A DNA stretch of 6,103 nt from Akkermansia muciniphila (GCA_943324575.2 CALPMD020000083.1:1-6103); one strand, 5' to 3'; shown: positions 1 through 6,103, counted from the stretch's first letter. Notes: generated by a model not told the origin, from the letters alone. Numbers and translations are program-made.

Positions 1-1019
1 CGGATGATATCGCCGCAGTGATCTCTTGGTTCATCGACAACATGAACGCGCTGCAGGGATCCGACACCTCATCGGGCAATCTGCCGGGGGTCAACCTCTT
101 GAAAATTGTCAACTGGTTCCGCCACCTGCGACGCGAAAATACGGTGGATACCAGCCGCCGCAATATCGCGGAGCACTACGACTTGGGGAATGATTTCTAT
201 CGCCTTTGGCTCGACCCGAGCATGACTTACTCCAGCGCCCGATTTGAAGGTGCCGGCCAATCGCTCGAGGAAGCGCAAGGTGGGAAATACGATGCGCTTT
301 GCCGGAAGCTCAAACTCAATCCCACGGATCATGTGCTGGAAATCGGTTGTGGCTGGGGCGGGTTCGCGGTCCATGCGGCGAGAAACTACGGTTGCCGTAT
401 CACAGGCGTGACGATTTCAGAGGCTCAAGCGGCGTATGCGCGGAAGCGGATAGCAGCCGAAGGGCTTGAAGATCAGATCGAGATCCGAATTCAAGATTAT
501 CGCCACATCACGGGTCGTTTTGACAAGATCGCTTCGATCGAAATGTTGGAGGCGGTGGGGGACAAGTTTCATCACTCGTTTTTTGCCAAGTGCGCGGAAG
601 TGTTAGCGCCTGAAGGCCTGCTGGGAGTCCAGATGATCACGGTTCCGGATTGCCGCTACAGCAGCTTGAAAAAGGGTGTCGACTGGATTCAGCGGCACAT
701 TTTTCCGGGCTCGCTGCTGCTCAGCGTCGGGCGGATCAATCAGGTTTTGATGAAAACGGGGGACCTTTTCATGCACGATTTGGAGGATCTCGGTGCGGAT
801 TACGCCCGCACACTTTCGACCTGGCACATGAACTTCAACCGAGTGCGTGGTGAGGTGGCGTCTCTGGGATTCGACGAACCGTTTATTCGGACGTGGAATT
901 ACTACCTGAAGTATTGCGAGGCTGGTTTCGCGACGCGAAATATTTCAGTGGTGCAGGCCGTTTATACTCGGCCTAATAACCCGAACCTCCACCACCGGTT
1001 TGAGGAGAGTAGGGGATGA
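1..1019 (+). CDS. Cyclopropane-fatty-acyl-phospholipid synthase family SAM-dependent methyltransferase (5' end outside window)
   Basis: The protein is a predicted S-adenosylmethionine-dependent methyltransferase acting on unsaturated acyl chains of membrane phospholipids. Residues are counted from the GTG at 18. The HYDLGNDFYRLWLDPSMTYS block (53-72) is the CFA-family hallmark. SAM motif I is LEIGCGWGG (107-115), with the conserved Cys at 111. IEMLEAVG carries the conserved Glu178, and WNYYLKYCEAGF (293-304) is the C-terminal substrate-side motif. GTG 18 is probably not the true start. The frame is open to the window edge (first full codon at 3), and the residues encoded upstream (DDIAAV) fit the family's usual 'DDLxxVIxxFIxN' segment, so the N-terminal domain lies off-window. 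Where E. coli Cfa has the bicarbonate-binding His ('LLHTIG'), this protein has VQMIT with Gln205. From memory, 'LQAITI'-type sequences are typical of a CFA subclass found next to DUF1365 and flavin amine oxidase genes. The methylated product may therefore not be a cyclopropane (inference). The stop overlaps an ATG (ATGA, 1016-1019). Confidence 0.9.
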   Translation, partial: DDIAAVISWFIDNMNALQGSDTSSGNLPGVNLLKIVNWFRHLRRENTVDTSRRNIAEHYDLGNDFYRLWLDPSMTYSSARFEGAGQSLEEAQGGKYDALCRKLKLNPTDHVLEIGCGWGGFAVHAARNYGCRITGVTISEAQAAYARKRIAAEGLEDQIEIRIQDYRHITGRFDKIASIEMLEAVGDKFHHSFFAKCAEVLAPEGLLGVQMITVPDCRYSSLKKGVDWIQRHIFPGSLLLSVGRINQVLMKTGDLFMHDLEDLGADYARTLSTWHMNFNRVRGEVASLGFDEPFIRTWNYYLKYCEAGFATRNISVVQAVYTRPNNPNLHHRFEESRG

Positions 1020-1536
1020 TCATTCAATATTTAAAATTTTGATTAACTGGTTACAAAATAGATGGCGTCGTTGGCTGGTGACCCCTGTGCTCAATCAATT
1101 GACGGGCGGGATCGCGCCTACGAAGATTGCTTGGACAATCGCGCTTGGGGTGGTGCTGGGGATTTTTCCGATTTTGGGAACAACTTCGGCGTTTTGCTTC
1201 CTGGTGGGGTGGCTGTTCCGCCTGAATCAGCCGGTGCTGCATGTCTTTCGGATGCTCGTTTATCCGCTTCATCTGGTCCTGATCTTGGTCTTCATTCGCA
1301 TGGGCGAGCGCTTGTATGGCGTCCCGCTGATTTCGTTTTCGATCCCGCAAATGGTTGTGAAGTTCCAACAAAACCCGATGAAGTTCTTCAGCGATTTTGG
1401 AATGGCCGCTTGGCATGGGGTGAGTGCTTGGTTGTTGATTGCTCCGATTGTTGCGATTTTGATCAAACTGTTGGCCACGCCGCTGTTAACCCGCTTGGCG
1501 GCGAGGCTGGAAAAGCGAACCGTGGTGATGCCATGA
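1000..1536 (+). CDS. DUF2062 family membrane protein (start uncertain)
   Basis: This small integral membrane protein is of unknown function. The DUF2062 signature is visible as TGGIAPTKIAWTIALG (35-50) followed by VVLGIFPILGTTS (51-63), rich in Gly and Pro. Hydrophobic segments lie at about 43-70, 85-100 and 143-160. The N-terminus (LQNRWRRWL) and C-terminus (RLAARLEKRT) are basic, suggesting cytoplasmic flanks. The start is unclear. TTG 1000 gives the longest frame (178 aa) but has no ribosome-binding site before it. TTG 1039 would give 165 aa. The only start with a good Shine-Dalgarno (GAGGAG, 1001-1006) is ATG 1016, which is in the wrong frame. Recognisable homology begins only near residue 25, so the domain call does not depend on the start. 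The gene lies inside the lipid-methyltransferase operon and ends in an ATGA overlap with the next gene. Envelope or lipid handling is plausible from context only. Confidence 0.8.
   Translation: MRRVGDDHSIFKILINWLQNRWRRWLVTPVLNQLTGGIAPTKIAWTIALGVVLGIFPILGTTSAFCFLVGWLFRLNQPVLHVFRMLVYPLHLVLILVFIRMGERLYGVPLISFSIPQMVVKFQQNPMKFFSDFGMAAWHGVSAWLLIAPIVAILIKLLATPLLTRLAARLEKRTVVMP
1001..1006 (+). promoter_or_regulatory. Shine-Dalgarno GAGGAG placed for ATG 1016
   Basis: GAGGAG ends 9 nt before the ATG at 1016-1018, which itself overlaps the upstream methyltransferase stop (ATGA). It is the clearest ribosome-binding site among the operon's starts. It serves a frame that closes after eight codons unless the ribosome shifts by -1, so it bears directly on where the DUF2062 protein starts. 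Confidence 0.55.
1016..1042 (+). other. Eight-codon frame with slippery heptamer at the DUF2062 start
   Basis: The frame reads MIIQYLKF then TGA (1040-1042). It opens in the ATGA overlap with the upstream gene. Read in this frame, 1030-1036 is T TTA AAA, which fits the X-XXY-YYZ pattern for -1 slippage. After a -1 shift the reading runs straight into the DUF2062 frame (KILINW...). The TGA also overlaps TTG 1039 as TTGA, a second possible coupled restart. Three explanations fit: programmed frameshifting, termination and reinitiation, or a one-base error in the sequence. Confidence 0.35.
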
Positions 1537-2351
1537 ACGCTTGGCCTGCATTCGCGATCGGATTTGGGCTGGTCGAACTGATGTTTGTCTTGGCCTGGGC
1601 CTGGGCGCGGCGCTGCAACAACTACTCGCTGGTGGACGCCGTTTGGGCGTTCGGGATCGGTTTCGCCGGCGTGTTCTGGCTCTTCGCGAGCGGTGGGTGG
1701 ACTTTGAAGCATGGAGCGGCAGTTTGCCTGCTCGCGATGTGGAGTTTGCGACTTGGCTGGCATTTGCAGGCGCGGATCCGCAAAGCGCATCCCGAGGAGG
1801 ACGCGCGATATGCGAAACTGCGGCAGGTGTGGGCGGGCAGGGAAGCTTCGGCGTTCTTTTGGTTTTTTCAGGCGCAGGGATTGTCGGTGATTCTGCTGGC
1901 TCTGCCGTTTCTGTGGATTGCTCGGGACCACGACGGTTTCTGGAGCGCATGGGAGACCGCTGGCTTGATTGTCACGCTGTTGGGGGTCGTCGGTGAAGGC
2001 TTGGCGGACTCACAGATGTCGCGGTTCAAGCGAATGAATCGCGACTCCAAGGCGGTTTGTCAGGAGGGCTTGTGGCGCTACTCGCGCCATCCCAACTACT
2101 TTTTCGAATCCATCATTTGGATTGGGTTTTACCTGTTTGCCTGCGGATCCGAGTGGGGCTGGACGGCGATTCATGCGCCCATTGCGATCATCGTGTTGCT
2201 GCTGCGGGTTACTGGAATTCCGCCGACTGAGGCTGCTGCGGTGCTCCGCAAGGGCGACGCGTATCGTCACTACCAGAAAACCACCAGCCCGTTCATTCCT
2301 TGGCCGCCCAAGCGCTTGAACCCCACCGATTTTTTATCCCCAACCCCATGA
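1533..2351 (+). CDS. DUF1295 family membrane protein (steroid 5-alpha-reductase C-terminal-like fold)
   Basis: This 272-aa polytopic membrane protein is probably a reductase-like or lipid-modifying enzyme of unknown substrate. ATG 1533 is chosen because it overlaps the DUF2062 stop (ATGA) and opens directly into a hydrophobic helix (about 5-25). Other hydrophobic segments lie at about 35-53, 60-78, 115-130, 141-156, 191-205 and 211-227. Family marks are [12 protein letters not shown] (30-41), the [13 protein letters not shown] segment (154-166), the [13 protein letters not shown] motif (181-193), and a C-terminal [15 protein letters not shown] (247-260). The SRHPNY motif is shared with steroid 5-alpha-reductase C-terminal and isoprenylcysteine methyltransferase-like proteins, where this region contributes to cofactor binding. 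DUF1295 genes commonly sit beside CFA-type methyltransferases, as here on both sides of a two-methyltransferase operon. Reduction of a methylated unsaturated acyl intermediate is one guess. The gene ends in an ATGA overlap with the following methyltransferase. Confidence 0.88.
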   Translation: MNAWPAFAIGFGLVELMFVLAWAWARRCNNYSLVDAVWAFGIGFAGVFWLFASGGWTLKHGAAVCLLAMWSLRLGWHLQARIRKAHPEEDARYAKLRQVWAGREASAFFWFFQAQGLSVILLALPFLWIARDHDGFWSAWETAGLIVTLLGVVGEGLADSQMSRFKRMNRDSKAVCQEGLWRYSRHPNYFFESIIWIGFYLFACGSEWGWTAIHAPIAIIVLLLRVTGIPPTEAAAVLRKGDAYRHYQKTTSPFIPWPPKRLNPTDFLSPTP

Positions 2352-3388
2352 TCAATACCGACAAACTCCTCGCCACGGGCCTCATTCCTGATGCTCTGAT
2401 TCGCCTTGGGATTCGCAAGCGTCTGGCCGACACACTGGCTCCATTTGAAAAGCTGAACTGTGAGCAGCGCCAAGCCAAGGTGATGCAGCATGTCAGGGAG
2501 TTGCAAGCCAGCCCCATCGCGATTGCGACAGACGAAGCGAACGAGCAACACTATGAGTTGCCTACCCGCTTCTTCGAGCGGGTGCTCGGCAAGCACATGA
2601 AGTACAGCTCGGGTTACTGGGACGATGGCGTGACCGACATCGACCAATCCGATGCGCGGATGCTCGGACTCACTTGCGAACGCGCCGAACTTCAAGATGG
2701 ACAGCGGATTCTCGAGCTGGGTTGTGGGTGGGGATCTCTCACGCTGTGGATGGCGGCTCACTACCCGAACGCAAGGATCACCGCAGTTTCCAATTCAAGG
2801 ACCCAGAAGATTCACATTGACTCCCAACTCGCCGCGCGTGGCTTGACCAACGTCGAGGTGCGGACGGTGAACATGATTCACTATGAGGGCGAAGGTGAAG
2901 CGGTGTTTGATCGAGTCGTTTCAGTGGAAATGTTCGAACACATGAAAAACTACGAGTTGCTCATGCAGCGGGTCGCGGGCTGGCTAAAGCCAGGAGGCGC
3001 TTTGTTCGTCCACATCTTCACTCACCGAGAGTACGCGTACCATTATGAAGCAGAGGGCGAGGACGACTGGATGGCGCGTTACTTCTTCACCGGTGGGCAG
3101 ATGCCGTCCGATGATTTGCTGCTCTACTTTCAAGGTGATCTCAAAATCGAGGACCACTGGCACGTCAGCGGCAGCCACTACCAAAAGACCTCAGAAGCAT
3201 GGCTCACCCGGATGGATGACGCACGCGATGAGCTTCTGCCACTCATCGCCGAAACCTACGGCAAAGACCAGCAGGCCCGGTGGTGGACCTACTGGCGCGT
3301 TTTCTTCATGGCCTGTGCGGAGCTATGGGGCTACCGCAACGGTGACGAGTGGATTGTTTCCCACTACCGCTTTCGCAGGCTAGGCTGA
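2348..3388 (+). CDS. CFA-family SAM methyltransferase resembling plant coclaurine N-methyltransferase
   Basis: This 346-aa SAM-dependent methyltransferase is chosen to start at ATG 2348, which overlaps the DUF1295 stop (ATGA); there is no clear Shine-Dalgarno, so coupling is likely. Visible blocks are [11 protein letters not shown] (66-76), [10 protein letters not shown] (82-91), SAM motif [16 protein letters not shown] (122-136), [12 protein letters not shown] (191-202), [12 protein letters not shown] (213-224), the [16 protein letters not shown] run (239-254), and GDEWIVSHY (332-340). These follow plant coclaurine N-methyltransferase-like proteins nearly block by block. They include the Glu-x-x-Glu-His triad (Glu194, Glu197, His198) known as catalytic in that family. 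His222 lies where classical Cfa has its bicarbonate-binding His. Despite the plant resemblance, the operon context argues for a lipid substrate, such as an acyl double bond or an amine headgroup; this is inference. The protein is strongly diverged from the operon's first methyltransferase, so the two probably perform different steps. It is the last gene of the operon in this window. Confidence 0.88.
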   Translation: MINTDKLLATGLIPDALIRLGIRKRLADTLAPFEKLNCEQRQAKVMQHVRELQASPIAIATDEANEQHYELPTRFFERVLGKHMKYSSGYWDDGVTDIDQSDARMLGLTCERAELQDGQRILELGCGWGSLTLWMAAHYPNARITAVSNSRTQKIHIDSQLAARGLTNVEVRTVNMIHYEGEGEAVFDRVVSVEMFEHMKNYELLMQRVAGWLKPGGALFVHIFTHREYAYHYEAEGEDDWMARYFFTGGQMPSDDLLLYFQGDLKIEDHWHVSGSHYQKTSEAWLTRMDDARDELLPLIAETYGKDQQARWWTYWRVFFMACAELWGYRNGDEWIVSHYRFRRLG

Positions 3389-3435
3389 TTCACCAGTGCC
3401 TGGGATTTGACGTGTGTCTTTAAACGGGCAGCGGC

Positions 3436-3813
3436 TCATTCGGGACGTGGCACAATCCGGTATCCGGAGCCACTTTTTTGGTAATACACCTTGTTATGCT
3501 CATAGTAGGTGCCGGAGCGGTGGTGGATCGTGCGGTAGCCGCGTGGCAGGCGGTCGACCATTCGTGGATCAGCAACAACCACATACTTGCTGTGCATCGG
3601 CCGATAATAGGTTCCGCCATGGCAATAGTAGGTCGTGCCGGCAATCACCTCGGTCTGATAGTCTTTGGGCAGGCTTCTTACTTCATAGCCAGGTTGGTAA
3701 GTTGTCACGGTTTGGCTGGTCCCGTGATAAGGCTCGACGCAGCTGGGAAGCGTGGTGCCGATGGTCAGGCCGAAACCGGCGAGGAGCAGGATTTGAGTTG
3801 GATAGGTTTTCAT
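3436..3813 (-). CDS. Putative Tyr-rich lipoprotein with two LP-x-GY/YY repeats (DUF6515-like)
   Basis: This 125-aa exported protein has unknown function. ATG 3813 is preferred over the longer TTG at 3873 because it opens a signal peptide: MKTY, then a hydrophobic core (8-20), then LPSC with Cys25 as the likely lipidated residue. The lipobox is imperfect because Pro sits at -2. The mature part holds two related units of about 40 residues. Residues 43-83 read GYEVRSLPKDY, TTYYCHGGTYY and KYVVVADP; residues 84-123 read RMVDRLPRGYR, GTYYEHNKVYY and GYRIVPRP. This resembles short Tyr-rich periplasmic or surface proteins grouped under DUF6515-type families, as I recall them; no search was run. No catalytic residues are evident. 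The gene is convergent with the methyltransferase operon (47 bp apart) and lies downstream of rpoN on the same strand, with 180 bp between, so it is probably transcribed separately. Confidence 0.72.
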   Translation of the reverse strand: MKTYPTQILLLAGFGLTIGTTLPSCVEPYHGTSQTVTTYQPGYEVRSLPKDYQTEVIAGTTYYCHGGTYYRPMHSKYVVVADPRMVDRLPRGYRTIHHRSGTYYEHNKVYYQKSGSGYRIVPRPE

Positions 3814-3845
3814 GAGCGTTATCTGGTCGATTTGTGGGAAAGAGG

Positions 3846-3873
3846 ATAAAACTCTTTGCAGCCCTCGGGCCAA
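3846..3873 (-). promoter_or_regulatory. Tentative sigma-70-type promoter for the lipoprotein gene
   Basis: On the minus strand, TTGGCC (3873-3868) and TTTTAT (3851-3846) are spaced 16 bp apart, about 33 bp before the ATG at 3813. The -10 match is weak, and no other box pair in this gap is better. The rest of 3814-3993 shows no gene, terminator or repeat that I can support. Confidence 0.25.
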
Positions 3874-3993
3874 GTTCGCGCAGGCACTCCGCCCAGCCTA
3901 AATACAGGGCTGAAGCATCACGTCGGTACTTCCAACGGCGGCTTTAAGATGGTATCATGCGCGATGTCATCGTACAGATTGCGCACATCAGCT

Positions 3994-5394
3994 TCAGAAA
4001 GTCTTCCGCAGGTGGGACGGCAGAATGTTCAATTGCTCGCGGTATTTCGCCACGGTACGTCGAGCTAGGGTGATGCCTTGTTTGGCCAGCGCTTTCATGA
4101 GAAACTCGTCGGACAACGGCTTGGTGGGGGGCTCATTAGCCACCAGTTGCTGGATGGCCTCGCGCACGGCAGCGTTAGAGACCTCGCTGCCGTCGCTGTT
4201 TTGGTAGCCCGTCGCAAAAAACGCTCTCATCTCCATCAGGCCGTGTGGGGTAAAAACGTATTTCCCTGAGACCGCCCGCGAGATGGTCGTGGCGTGAAGG
4301 CTCAACTCGTCGGCGATGTCATTCATGGTCAATGGCCGTAGACGGCGATGACCTTTGGTGAGGAACAACGGCTGGTGCTCTATGAGCTTGTGGGCGATGG
4401 CGAGAATGGTTTCTTGGCGCAGTGAGATCGCGTGAATCAGACTGCGGCCGTCGCGGATTTGGTCGCGCAAAAATTGGCGGGCCTTCGCGTCGGTGCCGCT
4501 TTTGCCGATCATGTCCTTGTAGAAGTCATTGATCCTCAAATCTGGCAAATGCTCGCCCGTCAGGCGAGCGTACCAGAGGCCGTCGTCATCGCGCTCAATC
4601 ACGACGTCGGGCAGAATGTAGGGATTTCCGGTCGGATCAAATTCTCCACCGGGGTTTGGCGACAGGCGGCCGATCCGCGATGCGGCCTCCGTGATGCGCT
4701 CGACGTTGGTACCCAGTGCGCGGGCGATCAGAAGATAGCGCTTGCGGGCGAGGTCTTCCAAGTGATCGCGGACGATCTTGTATTCCAAGGTATCCGTGCC
4801 CGTGCCGCGTTCCAATTGGAGTAGCAAGGACTCAGGGATGCCCGAGGCGCCAATGCCGGCGGGATTGAACGACTGCACCAGCGATAGCGCCTCGTTGAGG
4901 TCGCGCGGCTTTAGGCCCATGCGAATCCCCAACGTTGTAATGGGTAAATCCAGAAATCCGCGTTCGTTGAGGTTACCCAGGATCGCCTTTGCAGCCTCGC
5001 GAACCTCGGGATCTACCATTGAAAGGTCGAGCTGGTGCTGCAAATGCTGCTGCAGCGTCTCGGGTGCGACAATCGAGTCATAAATGCGCTGCCTGCGCTC
5101 CTCGTCCTCATGGGTCCATGGTGAGCTTTTTCCCTCGAGGATCGTGCGGTCGCGCCAATCGTCGTCGGTTTCGTTCATGTATTCTAAGGAATCCGCCTCA
5201 TCGGGGTCGATTCCATCGTCATCCAGCGAGATACTTTCCGTCACATCCTCCAGCACAGGGTTCATTTCCAACGCCTGCTGGACCAGTTGGGTTAGCTCTA
5301 GGGTGCTCGCTTGTAGGATCTCCAAGCTCTTGCGCATCTGCGGCGCCAGAGTTTGCTGCTGCGTCAGCGATTGTTGGAGATAGGCATTTGACAT
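3994..5394 (-). CDS. rpoN: RNA polymerase sigma-54 factor RpoN
   Basis: RpoN directs RNA polymerase to -24/-12 promoters that need an AAA+ activator to open. The 466-aa protein is full length. Region I is the Gln/Leu-rich N-terminus that contacts activator and core (about 4-48: QQSLTQQQTLAPQMRKSLEI...). Region II is a short acidic linker (about 49-80, rich in Asp and Glu). The core-binding domain spans about 105-240. The C-terminal DNA-binding part includes the helix-turn-helix MNDIADELSLHATTISRAVS (357-376), followed by the conserved TPHGLMEMRAFF segment (382-393). The RpoN box ARRTVAKYRE (444-453) recognises the -24 element and is intact. The protein ends 13 residues later, which is usual. 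ATG 5394 is the natural region I start, but it lacks a Shine-Dalgarno and is preceded directly by a perfect inverted repeat. A near-perfect sigma-54 promoter lies 53-68 bp upstream, implying autoregulation. The gene is divergent from glnB. No activator gene is in the window. Confidence 0.98.
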   Translation of the reverse strand: MSNAYLQQSLTQQQTLAPQMRKSLEILQASTLELTQLVQQALEMNPVLEDVTESISLDDDGIDPDEADSLEYMNETDDDWRDRTILEGKSSPWTHEDEERRQRIYDSIVAPETLQQHLQHQLDLSMVDPEVREAAKAILGNLNERGFLDLPITTLGIRMGLKPRDLNEALSLVQSFNPAGIGASGIPESLLLQLERGTGTDTLEYKIVRDHLEDLARKRYLLIARALGTNVERITEAASRIGRLSPNPGGEFDPTGNPYILPDVVIERDDDGLWYARLTGEHLPDLRINDFYKDMIGKSGTDAKARQFLRDQIRDGRSLIHAISLRQETILAIAHKLIEHQPLFLTKGHRRLRPLTMNDIADELSLHATTISRAVSGKYVFTPHGLMEMRAFFATGYQNSDGSEVSNAAVREAIQQLVANEPPTKPLSDEFLMKALAKQGITLARRTVAKYREQLNILPSHLRKTF

Positions 5395-5416
5395 GATCAG
5401 CAGGGAAGTGCTGATC
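5395..5416 (-). promoter_or_regulatory. rpoN: Perfect inverted repeat abutting the rpoN start codon
   Basis: Arms GATCAGCA (5395-5402) and TGCTGATC (5409-5416) pair perfectly around a 6-nt loop. The last arm base is adjacent to the rpoN ATG. In the predicted mRNA leader (about 42 nt) this would fold exactly where the ribosome-binding site should be, and no Shine-Dalgarno is visible. It could be a translational control hairpin or a DNA operator. The sequence alone does not decide which. Confidence 0.5.
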
Positions 5417-5446
5417 GCAGCCTAGATTAGAAAACGTCTTGAGTGA

Positions 5447-5462
5447 AGCAAAAACTGTGCCA
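5447..5462 (-). promoter_or_regulatory. rpoN: Sigma-54 (-24/-12) promoter of rpoN
   Basis: The minus strand reads TGGCACA-GTTT-TTGCT. It has the invariant GG (5461-5460) and GC (5449-5448) separated by exactly 10 bp. Compared with TGGCACR-N4-TTGCW, every defined base matches. The predicted start is near 5436, giving a leader of about 42 nt that contains the inverted repeat. The promoter points at the gene for sigma-54 itself, so positive autoregulation through an enhancer-bound activator is inferred. Confidence 0.82.
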
Positions 5463-5518
5463 GTTAAATAACTTTCTCATGTTCGTTCCAGCGGGGTGTG
5501 TCAATGACTTCCGATTTG

Positions 5519-5547
5519 GGTTAGTGTCGATATCCAAGTGACAAACC
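5519..5547. promoter_or_regulatory. Imperfect dyad between the two sigma-54 promoters (candidate activator site)
   Basis: GGTT-AG-TGTC (5519-5528) faces GACAAACC (5540-5547). The arms match over 8 bases with a 2-base bulge. The centre lies about 97 bp upstream of the predicted rpoN start and about 175 bp upstream of the predicted glnB start, both normal enhancer distances for sigma-54. It does not match the enterobacterial NtrC site, so the binding protein is unknown. Confidence 0.25.
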
Positions 5548-5646
5548 TTCTAGGGCATCGGCTCGATCCTTCCGGGATCTCTCCATTCGCGTATTGCTGG
5601 CACGCCCGTTTTTATTCTAGCCATTGGCCTTAGTCTTGCGTAGACT

Positions 5647-5675
5647 TTGGACATCAAAAATAATTCAAGTAATTT
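5647..5675 (+). promoter_or_regulatory. glnB: Possible sigma-70-type promoter of glnB
   Basis: TTGGAC (5647-5652) and TAATTT (5670-5675) are spaced 17 bp apart in an AT-rich stretch. The predicted start near 5682 would fall on the -24 element of the sigma-54 promoter, so the two promoters would be mutually exclusive. Both boxes are imperfect, and AT-rich DNA gives such matches by chance. Confidence 0.35.
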
Positions 5676-5681
5676 TTTAGT

Positions 5682-6073
<392 letters not shown>

Positions 6074-6086
6074 TCGGGTTTTCCGA
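6074..6086 (+). other. Small hairpin after the glnB stop
   Basis: TCGG and CCGA arms flank a 5-nt GTTTT loop immediately after the stop codon. The stem has four pairs and no following T-run, so it is unlikely to terminate transcription alone. The downstream gene is outside the window, and readthrough into it is possible. Confidence 0.2.
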
Positions 6087-6103
6087 CACGCTAACCAATT
6101 AAC

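Noticed and set aside
1062..1532. Upstream in-frame extension of the DUF1295 gene
   Set aside because: It overlaps all of DUF2062 in another frame. The ATGA overlap at 1533 and the hydrophobic N-terminus there mark the real start.
1269..1950. Long minus-strand open frames opposite DUF2062/DUF1295
   Set aside because: They are Arg/Pro/Ser-rich with low-complexity composition, lie antisense to clearly conserved membrane proteins, and carry no recognisable domain.
2300..2347. Upstream in-frame extension of the second methyltransferase
   Set aside because: It lies within the conserved C-terminus of DUF1295; ATG 2348 in the ATGA overlap is the better start.
3389..3435. Bidirectional terminator between the convergent operon and lipoprotein gene
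   Set aside because: No stem-loop with a T-run is visible in these 47 bases.
3894..3912. CAGCC/GGCTG inverted repeat as an rpoN terminator
   Set aside because: It has a 5-bp stem, a 9-nt loop and no T-run on either strand.
4432..5396. Plus-strand open frames opposite rpoN
   Set aside because: They are shadows of the rpoN coding strand with no family resemblance.
5476..5504. Sigma-70 promoter for rpoN using a perfect TTGACA (minus strand, 5504-5499)
   Set aside because: The hexamer at proper spacing is CATGAG, a poor -10, and no better -10 exists at 16-18 bp. A -35 match alone is not enough.

Overview
The window looks like part of a Gram-negative-type bacterial chromosome with a moderate GC content (slightly above 50% by eye; not counted). 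RpoN, a PII protein with the uridylylation tyrosine and two -24/-12 promoters point to classical nitrogen/sigma-54 control. A short Tyr-rich lipoprotein with an 'LP-x-GY ... YY-x-x-x-x-YY' repeat, together with poor Shine-Dalgarno sequences, suggests Verrucomicrobiota or a neighbouring phylum. That placement is an inference from family resemblance and is not proven here.

Positions 1-3388 (+) hold a tightly packed lipid-modification operon that continues off the left edge. Its order is: a cyclopropane-fatty-acyl-phospholipid synthase (CFA)-family methyltransferase (5' part missing), a DUF2062 membrane protein, a DUF1295 membrane protein (steroid 5-alpha-reductase-like fold), and a second, divergent CFA-family methyltransferase that closely resembles plant coclaurine N-methyltransferases. 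Each gene end carries an ATGA stop/start overlap (1016-1019, 1533-1536, 2348-2351), the hallmark of translational coupling. At the first overlap the ATG opens only an 8-codon frame. That frame ends just upstream of, and out of frame with, DUF2062, and it contains a TTTAAAA slippery heptamer. The start of DUF2062 is therefore unresolved. Related operons in other bacteria make unusual methylated membrane lipids, often as part of oxidative-stress responses; the product here is unknown.

Positions 3436-3813 (-) hold a small putative lipoprotein convergent with the operon. Positions 3814-3993 hold no gene I can support.

Positions 3994-5394 (-) hold rpoN (sigma-54), complete through the RpoN box. 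Positions 5726-6073 (+) hold glnB (PII), divergent from rpoN. The 331-bp intergenic region contains two back-to-back sigma-54 promoters. One faces rpoN and matches the -24/-12 consensus essentially perfectly, implying autoregulation. The other faces glnB, 29 bp before its start codon. A perfect 8-bp inverted repeat directly abuts the rpoN start codon, and an imperfect dyad lies between the promoters as a candidate shared enhancer site. The working model is that an unseen NtrC-type activator couples sigma-54 supply and PII supply to nitrogen status.
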